Source of the DNA: Aristolochia californica | Lineage: Eukaryota; Streptophyta; Magnoliopsida; Piperales; Aristolochiaceae | Direction of reading: 5' to 3' | Assembly (NCBI GenBank): GCA_029961685.1 | Contig: JARWKL010000010.1 | Coordinates: forward strand, 434,001 to 498,000 | Length of the DNA stretch: 64,000 nucleotides | In this document: positions 36,422 to 64,000 of the stretch, in pieces | Numbering within the stretch: position 1 is the first letter of the stretch | Layout: every line of letters starts with the position of its first letter | Notes under the pieces: model-generated | Databases searched by the model: none | Told to the model about the DNA's origin: nothing | The model's input: only the letters and a program-made list of their open reading frames with translations | Program-made: the position numbers and the translations under genes

Positions 36422-37771
36422 GCTTCAGAATTTAGAATTCGAAACTGAAATCATTCTGTTTTACATCTTTCTTTTTTTATTGTATTCTATTCTACAAAAT
36501 TGGTGATGGCAGAAAATAAAAAAATTAGATAAGCTTCTAATACATCTTTCAGCCTTTCTTCCCTCTGAAATTCGGCAAAACCGGATATGGTCCCTGTCGC
36601 AATCATCCCTGAACTGGAAATAGAAAACAGAAGCAACGAATCGTTTGAATTTCTTTCTCCATCATCTCTGGCGGCTCCGACGAACCATTTGAAGAACGTG
36701 GGCTCCACTTACCTTAGTGCGGTTACAATAAAAGAAAGTATTAGCAGATCAAGTTTATCTGACTTTTGGGCACTTGGATTTTATTCAAAAACTGGGATTT
36801 GGATCACCTCGATTATGAGTTATGATAACGCCAACATCTCCGTGTCTGGTTTGACGCAATCATCTTGTCCGCTTAACCACTGTCATTAGGTGAGAAAAAT
36901 GGACCGGCGGACCAACGAAGAACAATCGATAAAAAAGGAAAAGTCCAAGGACGAAGAACCACCATTTCGGGGTTTTCGCTGGCGGTAGCTGAGGCAAGCA
37001 CGGCTGTTGGGTTGGATCTACGTCCACGCCACTGCTCCTCCTCAATCCTCATCGGTGTCTGTAGCGAGACAAAAAAGTTGAATATCTCATCAGCAGGAAT
37101 CGCAAGACAACGGGTTCGATTATTATTTAACATGTTCTGATTCGTTATCCTCGTCGCCTAGCCACTTTGTACGTCCTTTCTTTCGTAGGCTTCGTGTACT
37201 AAATCCAGGGAAAGGTGATCCTCTCCAGACGCCTGGTGCGAGGTGAACCCTTCTTCTAGATCTGCATCTTCTGTTTGTCCTCAAATGTAACCATAAACAA
37301 ACTCATGGTTCGTTTTCGATGAAAGGAAGTTCATGGAAATGCAATCGCTTATTGAAGGTGGACTACTGGTACATGCATCGAGGGATGTACAGACCGGAGC
37401 TTACAACGCTCCCGTAGAAGACGAACAGACGACGGAGATACTACTGCGAGGTGCAGTTGCAGGGGAAACCTATTTTCTTATCGTCTTTAACTTTTTTAAT
37501 ATAATAAAAATCAAGAAAAAAATTTCCGATCCCTAAAACCTCATATAAATACCAAAAAATTTAAAAATAGTCCCACATAATAAAGATTGTAAAGATTTAC
37601 GATTAATTAAGTATTATTGGATAGACTTAAATTCAACTTTATTATAGCATTAAAGTGGGTATTTTATAATAAGCTTTTACAAGTAATAAAAGAATGTCAC
37701 TACACTTAAAAAACATGAAACTTTGGTTTCATTTGCTTGTATTTATTTTAATTTTTTAAAATATTTATTGA
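36422..37771. other. Intergenic spacer downstream of C4H
   Basis: The C4H 3' UTR is followed by moderately mixed and then AT-rich DNA. Short frames at 36587-36889 and 37333-37536 show no family resemblance. I see no gene. Confidence 0.55.
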
Positions 37772-37779
37772 TTAACAAC

Positions 37780-38541
37780 TAGGAGTGGCATTAAATCGAG
37801 CCGGACTTGATTTAAATATTTCGAATTCGAACTCGAGCCCTCGAGCTCCAACCTACATTTAAAATTTTGTATAAAATATATGTCAAATAAATTGTATATA
37901 AAATTATGCATACATTTTACATAAAATTGGGCATAACCTTTGTATATTAACCCTTAATAAAATTATCTATACACTTTGTATAAAATTATTCATAAAAGCT
38001 GCATAATTATGCATAAACTTTATTCAATAATTAAACACAAAAATATTTATTTAAAAAAAACTAGTTTTATTCATTTGTACTCATTCAAATTGTTCTGATT
38101 CAAGGATGGGAATACCAGATCATCAACACAGAGAAAATTTTTTAACAAATCGCATGTCCATTTTTGTTATTTCCTCGGAGCATGTTATGATATTATTTAA
38201 AAAAAAATCGCATGCTATGCAGGATGGGGGGAGGGATGGAGGGATGAGAGACAGAGACAAGAAGGAGAAGAGGGAGAGAAAGTTACTGGAGGGGCTCAAG
38301 TGAGAGTAAGAAATCAAAGGGGAGGAATGTAAAATAATAAGGCAAAATTGATCTTCCCCCGTAAATCCCTATTTTCGCTCCCTGATTCTCGAGAAGTCAA
38401 GAATGAAAGACGAAGAATCGAAATCTCAAACTTGAAGAGTCAAAGACACCACTCGCCTCCACACTTGGGCCTTCGTTAAGTTAACCAAATTGAACTGAGC
38501 TTGAACCGCTTGTGAACTAGTTCGGTTCTATGCCACCCCTA
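37780..38541. mobile_element. Non-autonomous hAT-like transposon with perfect 8-bp target duplication
   Basis: The ends are TAGGAGTGGCAT and ATGCCACCCCTA, inverted repeats with one mismatch that match the hAT consensus. They are flanked by identical 8-bp duplications TTAACAAC (37772-37779 and 38542-38549), the hAT length. The 762-bp body has no transposase. Subterminal regions carry GAGCCGG/CTCGAGC words and an array of ACATAAAATT/TATAAAATTAT words. It shares this core with the element at 13828-15333. Confidence 0.88.
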
Positions 38542-38549
38542 TTAACAAC

Positions 38550-39098
38550 TAAACCTAATTCCACTTTAGGACTTTAATATACCTTACATTATTCCAAAGG
38601 GTTTCGCTTTAGCCTGTTTGACTATAAAATTCAATGATCGAAAAGTAAATCTAAACAACAAATGTAAGTAGGGGAGTCTTACCCAAATCGGAATGCCAAT
38701 AGGGGTGGGTGTGCACTTATTGGTTGATATATATCAGAAATTATATTAGAAAATACCACCAATAAGGGGTATTTCGACTAATACATATCTGATTTTAGGG
38801 TATAAGAAAGCCCATATACTTACCCTTGTTTAATCGGATTTTCTAGGTGTCCTACACGTAATCGGATCTTTGATAGTTCCCAATTCATACCCGAATCCGA
38901 GCCCGTTTATACCAAGAGACTCGACCTTCGGATTCAAAACAAAAAAATTATTCACAAGTACGGAGCAAAGTCTAAAAGATCTCCGCAGGACTGCAGCAAC
39001 CAATCTCCTTAGTCCGATATAAACTGTCACTCCAACAGCAATCGTTTCCGTTTCCTCACTCCTGTTTTCTGCGGAAAAGCGTAGGGAAAAAGCTATCC
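38550..39098. other. Promoter region of the DEAD-box helicase gene
   Basis: This is AT-rich DNA giving way to a balanced 5' UTR-like stretch from about 38960. No TATA box stands out. Nothing else is recognised. Confidence 0.5.
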
Positions 39099-55607
<16,509 letters not shown>

Positions 55608-56826
55608 TGAAACATAGCAATTAGACTTTCCTCTCTCCGTTGATCAACTCTCTTCACAGAAAAAAAAAAAAAAAAATCTGATACTCAAGAACATCAAGGA
55701 TGTTTTGAGAATTTTAACCTACCACAGGTAAAAGTTCAAAACTTGCCATCATTATTGTCGTATATTGCTCTTTCCGAACTTGGTGAATTATGACATTCCA
55801 CTTAGGCAAACCACTCCATATTTATACGTCCTCTTTATCTCTCTTACTAGCTGTCATATCAAGTGTGGACGCATCTAGGGCAAGATGTCTCGGATTTATA
55901 GAAACACCCACTCATATATTTGAGTGGATTCTCAATACTTTCGCGCTCATTGGGCATGCATTGGTATGGTTGCAGGTTGTTTATAAGTAGATGTGCTGGT
56001 AACTATGTAGGATGGGCCATGGGCAAAGCACTTCACATATCCTTGTAAGTGAATTCACAGATTTTTCGACGTACCTTTTTCAATAGTTCTGCTCCTGTGT
56101 AGTATGGCGCTCTTCATAAGTGTATGTGGCTTCTATGTTTCCTATTGGAAATTCATGACTTGAACAGCTGATCCGAGATCAGAAAAGTAAATTTTCTGCT
56201 CCTTGTCCTTGACTGACTGTGGTTAACCAAGAAGCCCTAGTTTCACGTTTTCCTCAAATTACCGTCCCCTAGAGTGTTACAAAATGTAAATAATGCTTGG
56301 TGGGGATCTTAGGAAATTTTGAAATCTGTTAAGTGTGTGAGATGCTTGGTTAATTGTGTTGGCTCGATCATGTATGACATTGTTAGCAAGGGTGTACATA
56401 TTGGTGTTTGGGATTTGAAGGGTAACGTTCTGCCTTTGCAGCCTCTGTAATGGATGTTATATAACATAGATTAGTATAATATCACTATAATATGAGCGAA
56501 GATGAACTGACCAGCGAGAGATTAAACTAAACCGACGCCAATTTCAATAAATATCAAATATTTCTAAAAGCACAAATTTGAGGTTCTCCAACCTCCTCAT
56601 TTACAATTCTAAAATGTAAATGTAAAGCTTAGGGCACACAGTGCTTTGAACGTTCAGCATAAGGCTTTGATGGAATCACCCGACCTACAACCCCTCTGCA
56701 CTGCCCTTCTGCTACAACAAATTGGATACAGTTCTAGTGCTCCTAATGCAACTTTTAAAGACCAGCATTTCACAGGCTTGGAGAAGCCAGAGTTGAGCTT
56801 CAAATGCTTTAGAAAAAAGAATGAAC
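55608..56826. other. Convergent spacer between the helicase and STR8-like genes
   Basis: The helicase 3' UTR, a poly-A run at 55660-55676 and AT-rich DNA fill this interval. No gene or transposon is recognised. Confidence 0.6.
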
Positions 56827-59800
56827 TTACAGTTGATGTTGCTGTTTTTCTCCTGTTGTGGGACGCCGACCCTTGTCAGGTCCGCCAATGACACCCCAGG
56901 TCTCAAACTGCCTTTGCCGAGCTCTTGCCCTTTCTTTCTCTTCTTCGGACTTGCTCGAGTAACAGTAAGGACAGGTGACTCCATATTCCCACTCGGGGGA
57001 TTCCATGTCTTCATCACTAACTGGTTGCTTACATCCATAGCAGAGCTTAAAAGTTCCTTCAGTCAGACCGTGCTCGACTGAAACTCTCTTGTCGAAAACA
57101 AAGCATTCTCCTTCCCAAAGACTCTCTACCTGGGGAACCTCCTCAAGATATTTCAAGATTCCACCTTCCAACTGATAAACCTACAAGAATAGAACATTAA
57201 GATAAGAATGTAGTTAGGTAATTAACTCGGTAGATCATGATATTGCTGAAACGAATTTCTAAAAGCTTTTCAACTATTTATATTTTTTTTAAATGATTAC
57301 ATATGGTAACACCTGCAAATTACCCCATTAACGGAGAAATATCAGCCCATGATCCCATATTAGGAAACCTAGTATGCAGACTCATAGAGACCACAGAGAT
57401 AGAACCTCTTGAAATTTTTTTAGCAGCAAGACTTTGCCAGTCTATATGTGGATTCAACCATGATTTTTTCTAAATGAAGGATACAGTAAATAGTGAAATA
57501 GTTGCTTTACTTAGATATGGATACAGAAACATATAGCTGACCTCTTTGAAACCCTTGCTCAGAAGAAAACTTGAAGCCTTCTCACATCTGATTCCACCAG
57601 TACAATACATTGCAACACGCGGTGGTGGTACTTTAGGCTCTTCACACCTGGAAATATATTTCGTTCCCGTATTGGGATCTGATTCTTCTTGCTGGGAAAT
57701 TGATTCAGCTGATTGGAGGAGATCATTTACCCAAGAGGGGAATTCTCTAAAAGAGTCAGTTGACGGGTCAACTGCTCCTTTAAAGCGTCCAATGCGAGTT
57801 TCATATGAATTGCGGACATCAATTACCATCTGGGACAAATTATCAGTCAAGGATTGAACCCAAGTTTTGTAGTATTATGAAATTAAAAATTTTCAGAATA
57901 CATCTTGAAATGAAATAACTATGACAATTATGTGAGCTTGCTGAGAATTGAATGCCGTATGAAACTCTTGAGCATAAACAAAATAATCCAAGGGGAATGA
58001 ATGATATCAACAATTTTGTAAACTCGATGAAAATCTATTGGAAGTAAAAAAAAAAACCCAAGAACAATACAGTATGTTCCTTGCTCAAACTAGAGCAACA
58101 TAAAACTTTTTCCGAAAATGCTCTCACAATAACACCATCCGTTTAAGTAGTCATGGTATGCATGAGACTGCATTAGAGTTTCTGATGGAAAATATATATT
58201 TCTCCCAACGAGTTCTTTACTCATGCATCACTGTGCAGTTCCCAATTGATGGTAAAAAAACTGGTCCATTCAGACGAGTATACATAAAGGATCTACATTT
58301 ACAAATGAAAACTTCGGATTCAAAGGAAGAGAACTCTCAAAATTTTGAAAAGTAATACATGACAACTAGATTAAATTGACATAATAATTGCAAAAGACAA
58401 TAAGAAAGGTCACACAGGGTATGGTTCTCTTGTTCTCTTTAGCACTAACTAAAAATTCAGTAATGACCAAATAATTAACTAATTATACACAAACTTCTAA
58501 AGAGAGAAGATGGACTTAGATGAAGACACATAAATCAGTTCCAGGTTGTGGCATAAGTGACGCGGGTCACAGTGCCAAGAAATGAGAGAATGATGCTGCA
58601 CATACAGTCCTTCACTCTTTTTTGGTGTTGGACACAACACAACACTCCAAGCCCCACTGAAAAAATTGGAGAAGTGCATTTTGCTTCTGAATAAACTAGA
58701 TTTTGAAGCTACCAAAATGAAGAAATAAACAGGGACAAATAAGATTCAAACAGAGCTACTTACAGTATTAGGGTCACTGATCACTTCATTCCAGTCTTTT
58801 GGATTCACATACTTTCCAACCATTTTAATTGGTGAAACGGCAGGCATCCCAAGTGTAACAATCTGCTCATATTCATAAGAACACAAATCGATGACTACAA
58901 TTAATTCCTTAGAATTGAATGACTTTAAAATATGTATGAAGAAAATTTCCAGACAAAAGTAAGAAGACAAATGAATTAAAGGCACTACCTCTTTCTTAAC
59001 CTTGACTCGCACATGGTCCCATCGAAATGGTGCATCTTCTCCTGCTCCAAGAGGGGACTTGCTTGTATGCCCATGATGAATAGCCTCCTCCTCTGGGCTA
59101 ACAGGGCATTCAACCTGCCTTAGGCCATTTAGCCGCTCATCAGACTGAATAAATGCCAGTACCTTCTCTACTGATTCTTGTGTCCCGCATATGCTTCCAT
59201 TGATTCCTTCCGGAGCAAGAATAATGCCCCCTGAAACACGCTGAAAACGATCAGACAGGTAAGAATACATCTCCCATAATCAAATTACACAGACACTAAG
59301 AGGTTCTCTTGTGAATTAAAGACGAACCATACTCTGCATAGTTCTAGTTCTGAATAATGATTACAGCGTTGTTTCCACCAAATAAGAGTTTCAGAAGAAA
59401 CTTAAGTCACCTGAGCTGCAAGGTGTTATAATTTTCGAATTTAAAGCCAATGCAGATTTAAACAAAGTAATAGTTGTGTGAGAACATTAACAGAAAAGCT
59501 AATCACTAGAAAAGAAAGAACTTATTTAGAAACGAAGGGTAAAATTTCTAGCACTCACCTCTTTCTCGCAGAGATCCTTCAACGGCTTCCGCATATCAGC
59601 ATGATCAGGAAAATCAGCAAACTTATAGAAGGAAACCACGATGAGCAACCCGCCAGAAGAATCAACTTCCTCTTCGGGCATCCTATTTCTCGACCCGCAG
59701 ACGGTCGAACTCAAGACATGCATCGCAGAAGAGGCGGGAAAAGAAACCCCCGACATGAGATTCTGGGTAACGAGGGGCTTTTGGCGGACACCAGAAATTA

Positions 59801-59933
59801 GAGATTTTTGAGAGACGGTGGAGGTCATTGTGCGCAAGAAACAGGAACTGGGGTTCTGAAACGAAGAAGCTAGCAGCCTCAGCGCCGCCGCAGCTGCCGC
59901 CGTTCTAAAGCTGAGAAATGGCGGGGACTGCAT
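56827..59933 (-). CDS. STR8: Rhodanese-like protein 8 (TrhO-type), chloroplastic, five exons
   Basis: Exons in gene order: 59559-59933, 58989-59240, 58764-58862, 57542-57829, 56827-57180, all phase 0, giving 455 aa. The N-terminus ([21 protein letters not shown]) looks like a transit peptide. Residues about 95-210 form the TrhO/YceA N-terminal domain ([25 protein letters not shown]). The bridge IVTLGMP...[13 protein letters not shown] follows. The rhodanese domain ([32 protein letters not shown]) carries the active-site loop [11 protein letters not shown] with Cys318. The tail has [15 protein letters not shown] and four cysteines as CYGC...CPYC, a probable zinc ribbon. Bacterial TrhO hydroxylates uridine 34 of tRNA using O2; the plant protein is annotated only as a sulfurtransferase-like protein, so tRNA modification in plastids is inference. 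Exon 2 was started at RVSGG because that restores the family motif. An overlapping uORF precedes the start. Confidence 0.92.
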
Positions 59934-59940
59934 CGCTCAT
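59905..59940 (-). promoter_or_regulatory. Overlapping upstream ORF at the STR8-like start
   Basis: An ATG at 59940-59938 lies seven bases before the main ATG in another frame and encodes 11 residues ([11 protein letters not shown]) before TAG at 59907-59905. Because it overlaps the main start codon, scanning ribosomes that use it would bypass that start. This could dampen translation or shift initiation to a later Met. Confidence 0.5.
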
Positions 59941-62900
59941 TTGCTTTTGCTTCGCTGCATTTCCTCGCTCTTGAAAATCGGAGAAGGCGATTACTAGTGG
60001 GCCTAGAAGGGATGGAGAAGGAAAAACTAAGATCGCAGTATGATAGTGGGTATGTTCTTTTAGACCGGATTTAAAGCCATGGGCTAATGTCCTAAATAGA
60101 GACGAGGTGGATCAAAACTCGGCCCACGGGCTTTTAAGCTCAACCAATGTTTAGAAAAGAGTTTGGGGTTAAGGGTTAGGGTAGAAAAAAAATCCACCAA
60201 AGGTTTTCCCAAATCCGATCCGATCCACATGAGATAGAGATGTAAAACAGAGTTGAGACAGGTGGGTTTTACCAAGATGGGGAGGAGACAGGTTGGGTTT
60301 AAGTGGGGTTTATGGGAATGGGATAGGGTTTAGGGTTACAAGGATGTTGAGACAAGTCGGGTTTACGAGTTAGAGGCAAAGAAGGGTTAGGTCTAAATTG
60401 GGTTTACGGAGACGGAGTTACAAGGATAGTGAGGATAGGGTTTGACAATTCAAATATTTTAGGTTCGGGGATCAGGTTCGGATTCTGGTTTTGGTAAACA
60501 TGACCTTGACCTACCCCTTGCTTGATCACAAAATCCAAATTCTTTTTGTTAATGTTGATCCCTCTTTCAACTGGTCAAGAATCTACTTCGATCCGTATCT
60601 CCAAGAGCACAAAACTTCAACGTTTTTTTCAATTGAAGGAGCTTGGGGATTTAGACATTTTCTGCAGTAGAACGCTGAACAAAGTAATCAAACTAAAGTG
60701 CTCTAAGCAAGGGTGTATCTCAGTAGCCATAAACAGACAGGAAATGGTGGCCCAGCAAGAATAGATCTTAGCTGGTTTTAGTAAATTTGACTTGTAGAAC
60801 ACGCAAAACTCGCCATTAATGTTTGGATGCAGACAACATACAAGTTAGAATCTTTCAGACAAATGCAATCAATCTGTTTTCTACGAACTCTCACTTTCTT
60901 CATTCCTTCTAGGAAAGTGAAGAAGCAGTAGCTGCACCTCTCCCGTCGATGACCCAGTTGCAGAGAAGCACACCGCCGTAACAGGGGGGTCACCGAAAGT
61001 GCAGGCGCACCTCCTAGGAAGCTGAGAACGGAAAATTTCTCCGACCGGAGAAGACCCTTCTTTGAATCAATCGACAGTCCTGCGACAGCTACAGCGACTG
61101 CTACAGCCCAACTGTTTGTTCATTTGACACAAAGGCAACGCCCGAGTAATTTTCTACAACTTGCGCGGTCTGGGAAACGCGTGCGCATCTGTTCACATCT
61201 TGCTTTTTTTTTCCTTTTTCCCAAAAAACGACTGATGAGAGAACAGAGAAAACGACGCCAAGCCGCATTATTCTTTACCCATCTGATGTGATTCAAATGA
61301 TCAGCAGGAATGTTGGTAAACTTCGACTTTTACCCGACAGAGCTGGTTAAATGAACCCACTCCAGAATCTAGAGCTTTACTCTTCAGATAATGGTGGTTT
61401 ATAAGAGTTAAACCCTCCAACCTTAAATCCTAAATCACAGATTTGCTTAAAAAGTGATGGTTTTACAAATTATTATAGGTCTTTTGGATGTTTGTTTGTG
61501 AAGAGGTTATCTCACTTATAAATTATTTAAGATTTCCTGTTGTTTTGAATTCTGTGATGGGTTTTGCAGGTACCAGGTTGGATTTTCAAGGTAGAGATGA
61601 GTTTTCAGAAACCTAGCTTGAACTCTGTCCATGCCAATCTCTACAAGATTTGTAATCCGATATAATTTGATATCTTTGCTGCTGAAACTTGTAAGTTTAT
61701 TTTCTGGTTTCCTCATGTATGTTGATGAATATACTGGTAATGAAATAGTTCAAATGAAGAAGGTGAGGCATGAAATAAGCCAACCCCCCATGGATTCCAT
61801 AATCCAAATTCATGCTTCATAAATTCATAGGCTATATCACATCACCTCTTCTATTACTAGCTAAGATCTTCTTACAACATGGTTCTTGCTTGCCCAAGAA
61901 GAAAAAGAAAGAGAAGTCTTTGTTGCTTGATGAATACGTTTAAAGAAAGGGTGATTGTCCAGTGTAGATGGATCATGGGTCAATCGGATTGGTTTTTGAA
62001 TTTGGCTGGTCAAGTCTTAGGGAGAGACTCGACCCTTCTGACTTGCCCTGAGTTCGGTCACTAGACTGTGAGGAGTCTCTGTCCTAACTTGGCTTAACTG
62101 ACTCGAATTTTCATGTCCAAATTGAGTCTAGAGTTCATGTCAGAAAAACCAATTAGGGTCTCTGGGACTACTACTTGGTCCTTTGACATGCGAACCCAAT
62201 CCTTACATGGTGAAACCCGGTTGCATTCAAGTCTAGCAACTAATTGGCAAATATGAAGATTTCCTGATCCAACCAGACCAGATTATCCCATCTCCTATTC
62301 ACTGAATCTCATTGATGAGAGAGGAGAGTTGTCCTTATACTACTCCCCTATCTCAACCCTAGAAAGAATTTGGACAAGAACCAGTCCAAGAAATTCCATT
62401 TTCTAACCATGACTCTCTGGGAAGTCCTGGGGCAGCTCACCTGTTCATCCATTTGGTTCTTAAAGAAGACAAAAACCGACTAGGAATGATCCTAGACCTC
62501 TTTTTTAAAAGCAAAATCTTCCGAAAGCACGAGCATGTTGACTAGCAACAAGCTTATCTTCTCCATTTCACATCCCTTAGTTTCTTCTGTTTACATCTCA
62601 CTTCCCATTAATAAAATCTTTAAGCAGGTGAGGAAGACGTTAAAGGAGAAGAGAGGCAGAGAACGACGTTTATTTCTTTTTCAGCTTGGTTTCTAATTTT
62701 TCTTTTGTGGGAACCAGAAGTGATCCTGATCTTGACGAGATGTGACACAGCAAGTGAATTGAACCTGGCCATGAAACCATGGGAAAGGGTAAGATTATGT
62801 CTAGATGAACACAAGTTACCAATATGATTGTTAGTTGACTCTACTTTCCTGACCTTCACCTTCTAAGAGGTGATTAGTCACCCGGTGGAAGACAACCACA

Positions 62901-64000
62901 GTTATAACTGGTCATGTGTTTAGCGAACCATAAACACTAATTATAATCCAAATTGAGCTTAAAATTTTTAATTTAAAAAATTGTTAAAAGACCAAGACTA
63001 GTACATATTTTAAACCCAAAATTATCAATAACTAAGTGATAAATATGGATGATATACCACAAACTTTGGTAAATACCCTAACCACATCAATGTCTCCCTC
63101 TTAATTAAAAAAATCCTCCATTCCCTACATTAATTTATCAATGCCAGGTTGTAACATGGTCAAGGGTTGATTTCACACTGATTACATCATTATATTATAT
63201 GGAAGTGAAGAGACAAAAGAAAACAAACCCTAATACTAGGAGACTTGTCTTATGACATAGTTACATCATCAAGCAACTTGTAATGAAATCACCCATTACA
63301 TCATTATTCTATTGCTATATGATGTGATTATACATGTTTTTGTATATCGTTGTATTGTTTTCTCGATAAAAAGGAAAAACAAAATGTGTATCAGTTGTAT
63401 TATCTGGCTCAATATTGTTTTTTTGTGTATATTTTTGTAGTTTTTGATACACGTCGGTTTTTTGTATTTAAGATCGATTTATAAGTTATATTAATAATTA
63501 TGAATTATATTAATAGTTCTAAAAATTCATGTATATTTGTTGATACAGTAACAAACTAGTACATTGATTAAATAGAATAAAATTCATTGGAAAATACACC
63601 AAGTTTAGATGATAACAAATTGGCTTTCTCCATCAAATTGTATGAAATTAAGTCTATAAAATATGAGAATTAGAGTTGTTCGAAATCTTTATAATTGTCC
63701 CGACGATATGTCGTATATACCTTTTATAAGAATTTTTTTTTCTTATCTATGAAGATAGGCCTACGTATATCTATTTTATCTTATATACATTTATCTTTTT
63801 TTAAAAAAAAAAAATCTTTGTGACAAAGAGAATTTTATAAGTAGATAGTATGACCATTAGATGTCACATTACATATAAAATCCTTTGTTAATAACTTGAT
63901 CATAAAAAATAATATACCAAACATTTAGGCTTCAATTTTTTTACACTTTGAGTGATCATAAGTGAGATAACCTCTTCACAAACAAACATCCAAAAGAAAA
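59941..64000. other. Spacer with no recognised gene
   Basis: From 60120 to 60480 there is a degenerate G-rich tract with many GGGTTTA/GGGTTAGG words on the + strand. From 60500 to 62900 the composition is mixed with only short frames. From 62900 to the end it is strongly AT-rich. No frame longer than about 80 codons resembles a known family convincingly. I see no RNA gene. Confidence 0.5.

Noticed and set aside
37108..37135. GGGTTCGATTATT considered as a tRNA B-box
   Set aside because: The consensus GGTTCGANTCC is not met and no A-box or cloverleaf can be drawn upstream.
60522..60764. Possible copia reverse transcriptase fragment (FFQLKELGDL)
   Set aside because: The similarity is limited to about ten residues with nothing supportive on either side. 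It needs a profile search to be claimed.

Overview
The window is nuclear DNA of a flowering plant. Genes have many short GT-AG introns, plastid-targeted products and plant-only families (vacuolar sorting receptor, CYP73A, DUF506, DUF599), and AT-rich spacers and introns carry hAT, copia, LINE, TRIM-like and MITE-type elements. I cannot name the species from sequence alone. It is a broad-leaved-plant-like locus rather than a grass-like one.

Layout, left to right. (1) 659-3639 (+): the last four coding exons of an IBR5-type dual-specificity phosphatase, whose 5' part lies before the window. (2) 5084-6912 (+): a two-exon DUF506 (PDDEXK-like) gene. (3) 7295-13732 (-): a 13-exon plastid trigger factor (TIG). 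(4) 13828-15333: a non-autonomous hAT-like element in the spacer between TIG and a TATA-bearing, apparently transcribed unit at 15.4-16.4 kb, which holds a candidate C/D-box snoRNA. (5) 17901-23954 (+): a 12-exon vacuolar sorting receptor. (6) 25434-28712 (-): a six-exon plastid FAX3-like fatty acid exporter. (7) 30350-31577 (+): a two-exon DUF599 membrane protein. (8) 33933-36421 (+): cinnamate 4-hydroxylase (CYP73A, 505 aa) in four exons, with AC elements just upstream. (9) 37780-38541: a hAT-like element with a perfect 8-bp target duplication. (10) 39099-55607 (+): a 14-exon DEAD-box RNA helicase of 569 aa, stretched to 16.5 kb by transposons in introns 6, 8 and 9. (11) 56827-59933 (-): a five-exon rhodanese-like protein of the STR8/TrhO type. 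(12) 59.9-64 kb: no gene recognised.

The genes are unrelated housekeeping and secondary-metabolism functions with no operon-like logic. Exon chains were built by matching reading phase across GT-AG junctions. Each complete gene closes to an intact frame of about the expected family length: TIG 522 aa, VSR 623, FAX3-like 321, C4H 505, helicase 569, STR8-like 455.

The most unusual structure is in the helicase introns. It is a tandem chain of five ~118-bp LTRs alternating with four internal domains (49088-50731). It has a tRNA-Met-type primer site, a purine tract and a 5-bp target duplication, so it has the anatomy of a TRIM-type mini-retrotransposon. Its interior is almost entirely a ~41-bp minisatellite with 5, 8, 4 and 4 copies. 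A second copy in the next intron is split by a 1.2-kb MITE-like element carrying poly-C runs and a perfect 41-bp hairpin. Other points are a tandemly duplicated splice acceptor in the VSR gene, an additional C4H intron, and the candidate snoRNA. I found no evidence of an unknown multi-gene system.
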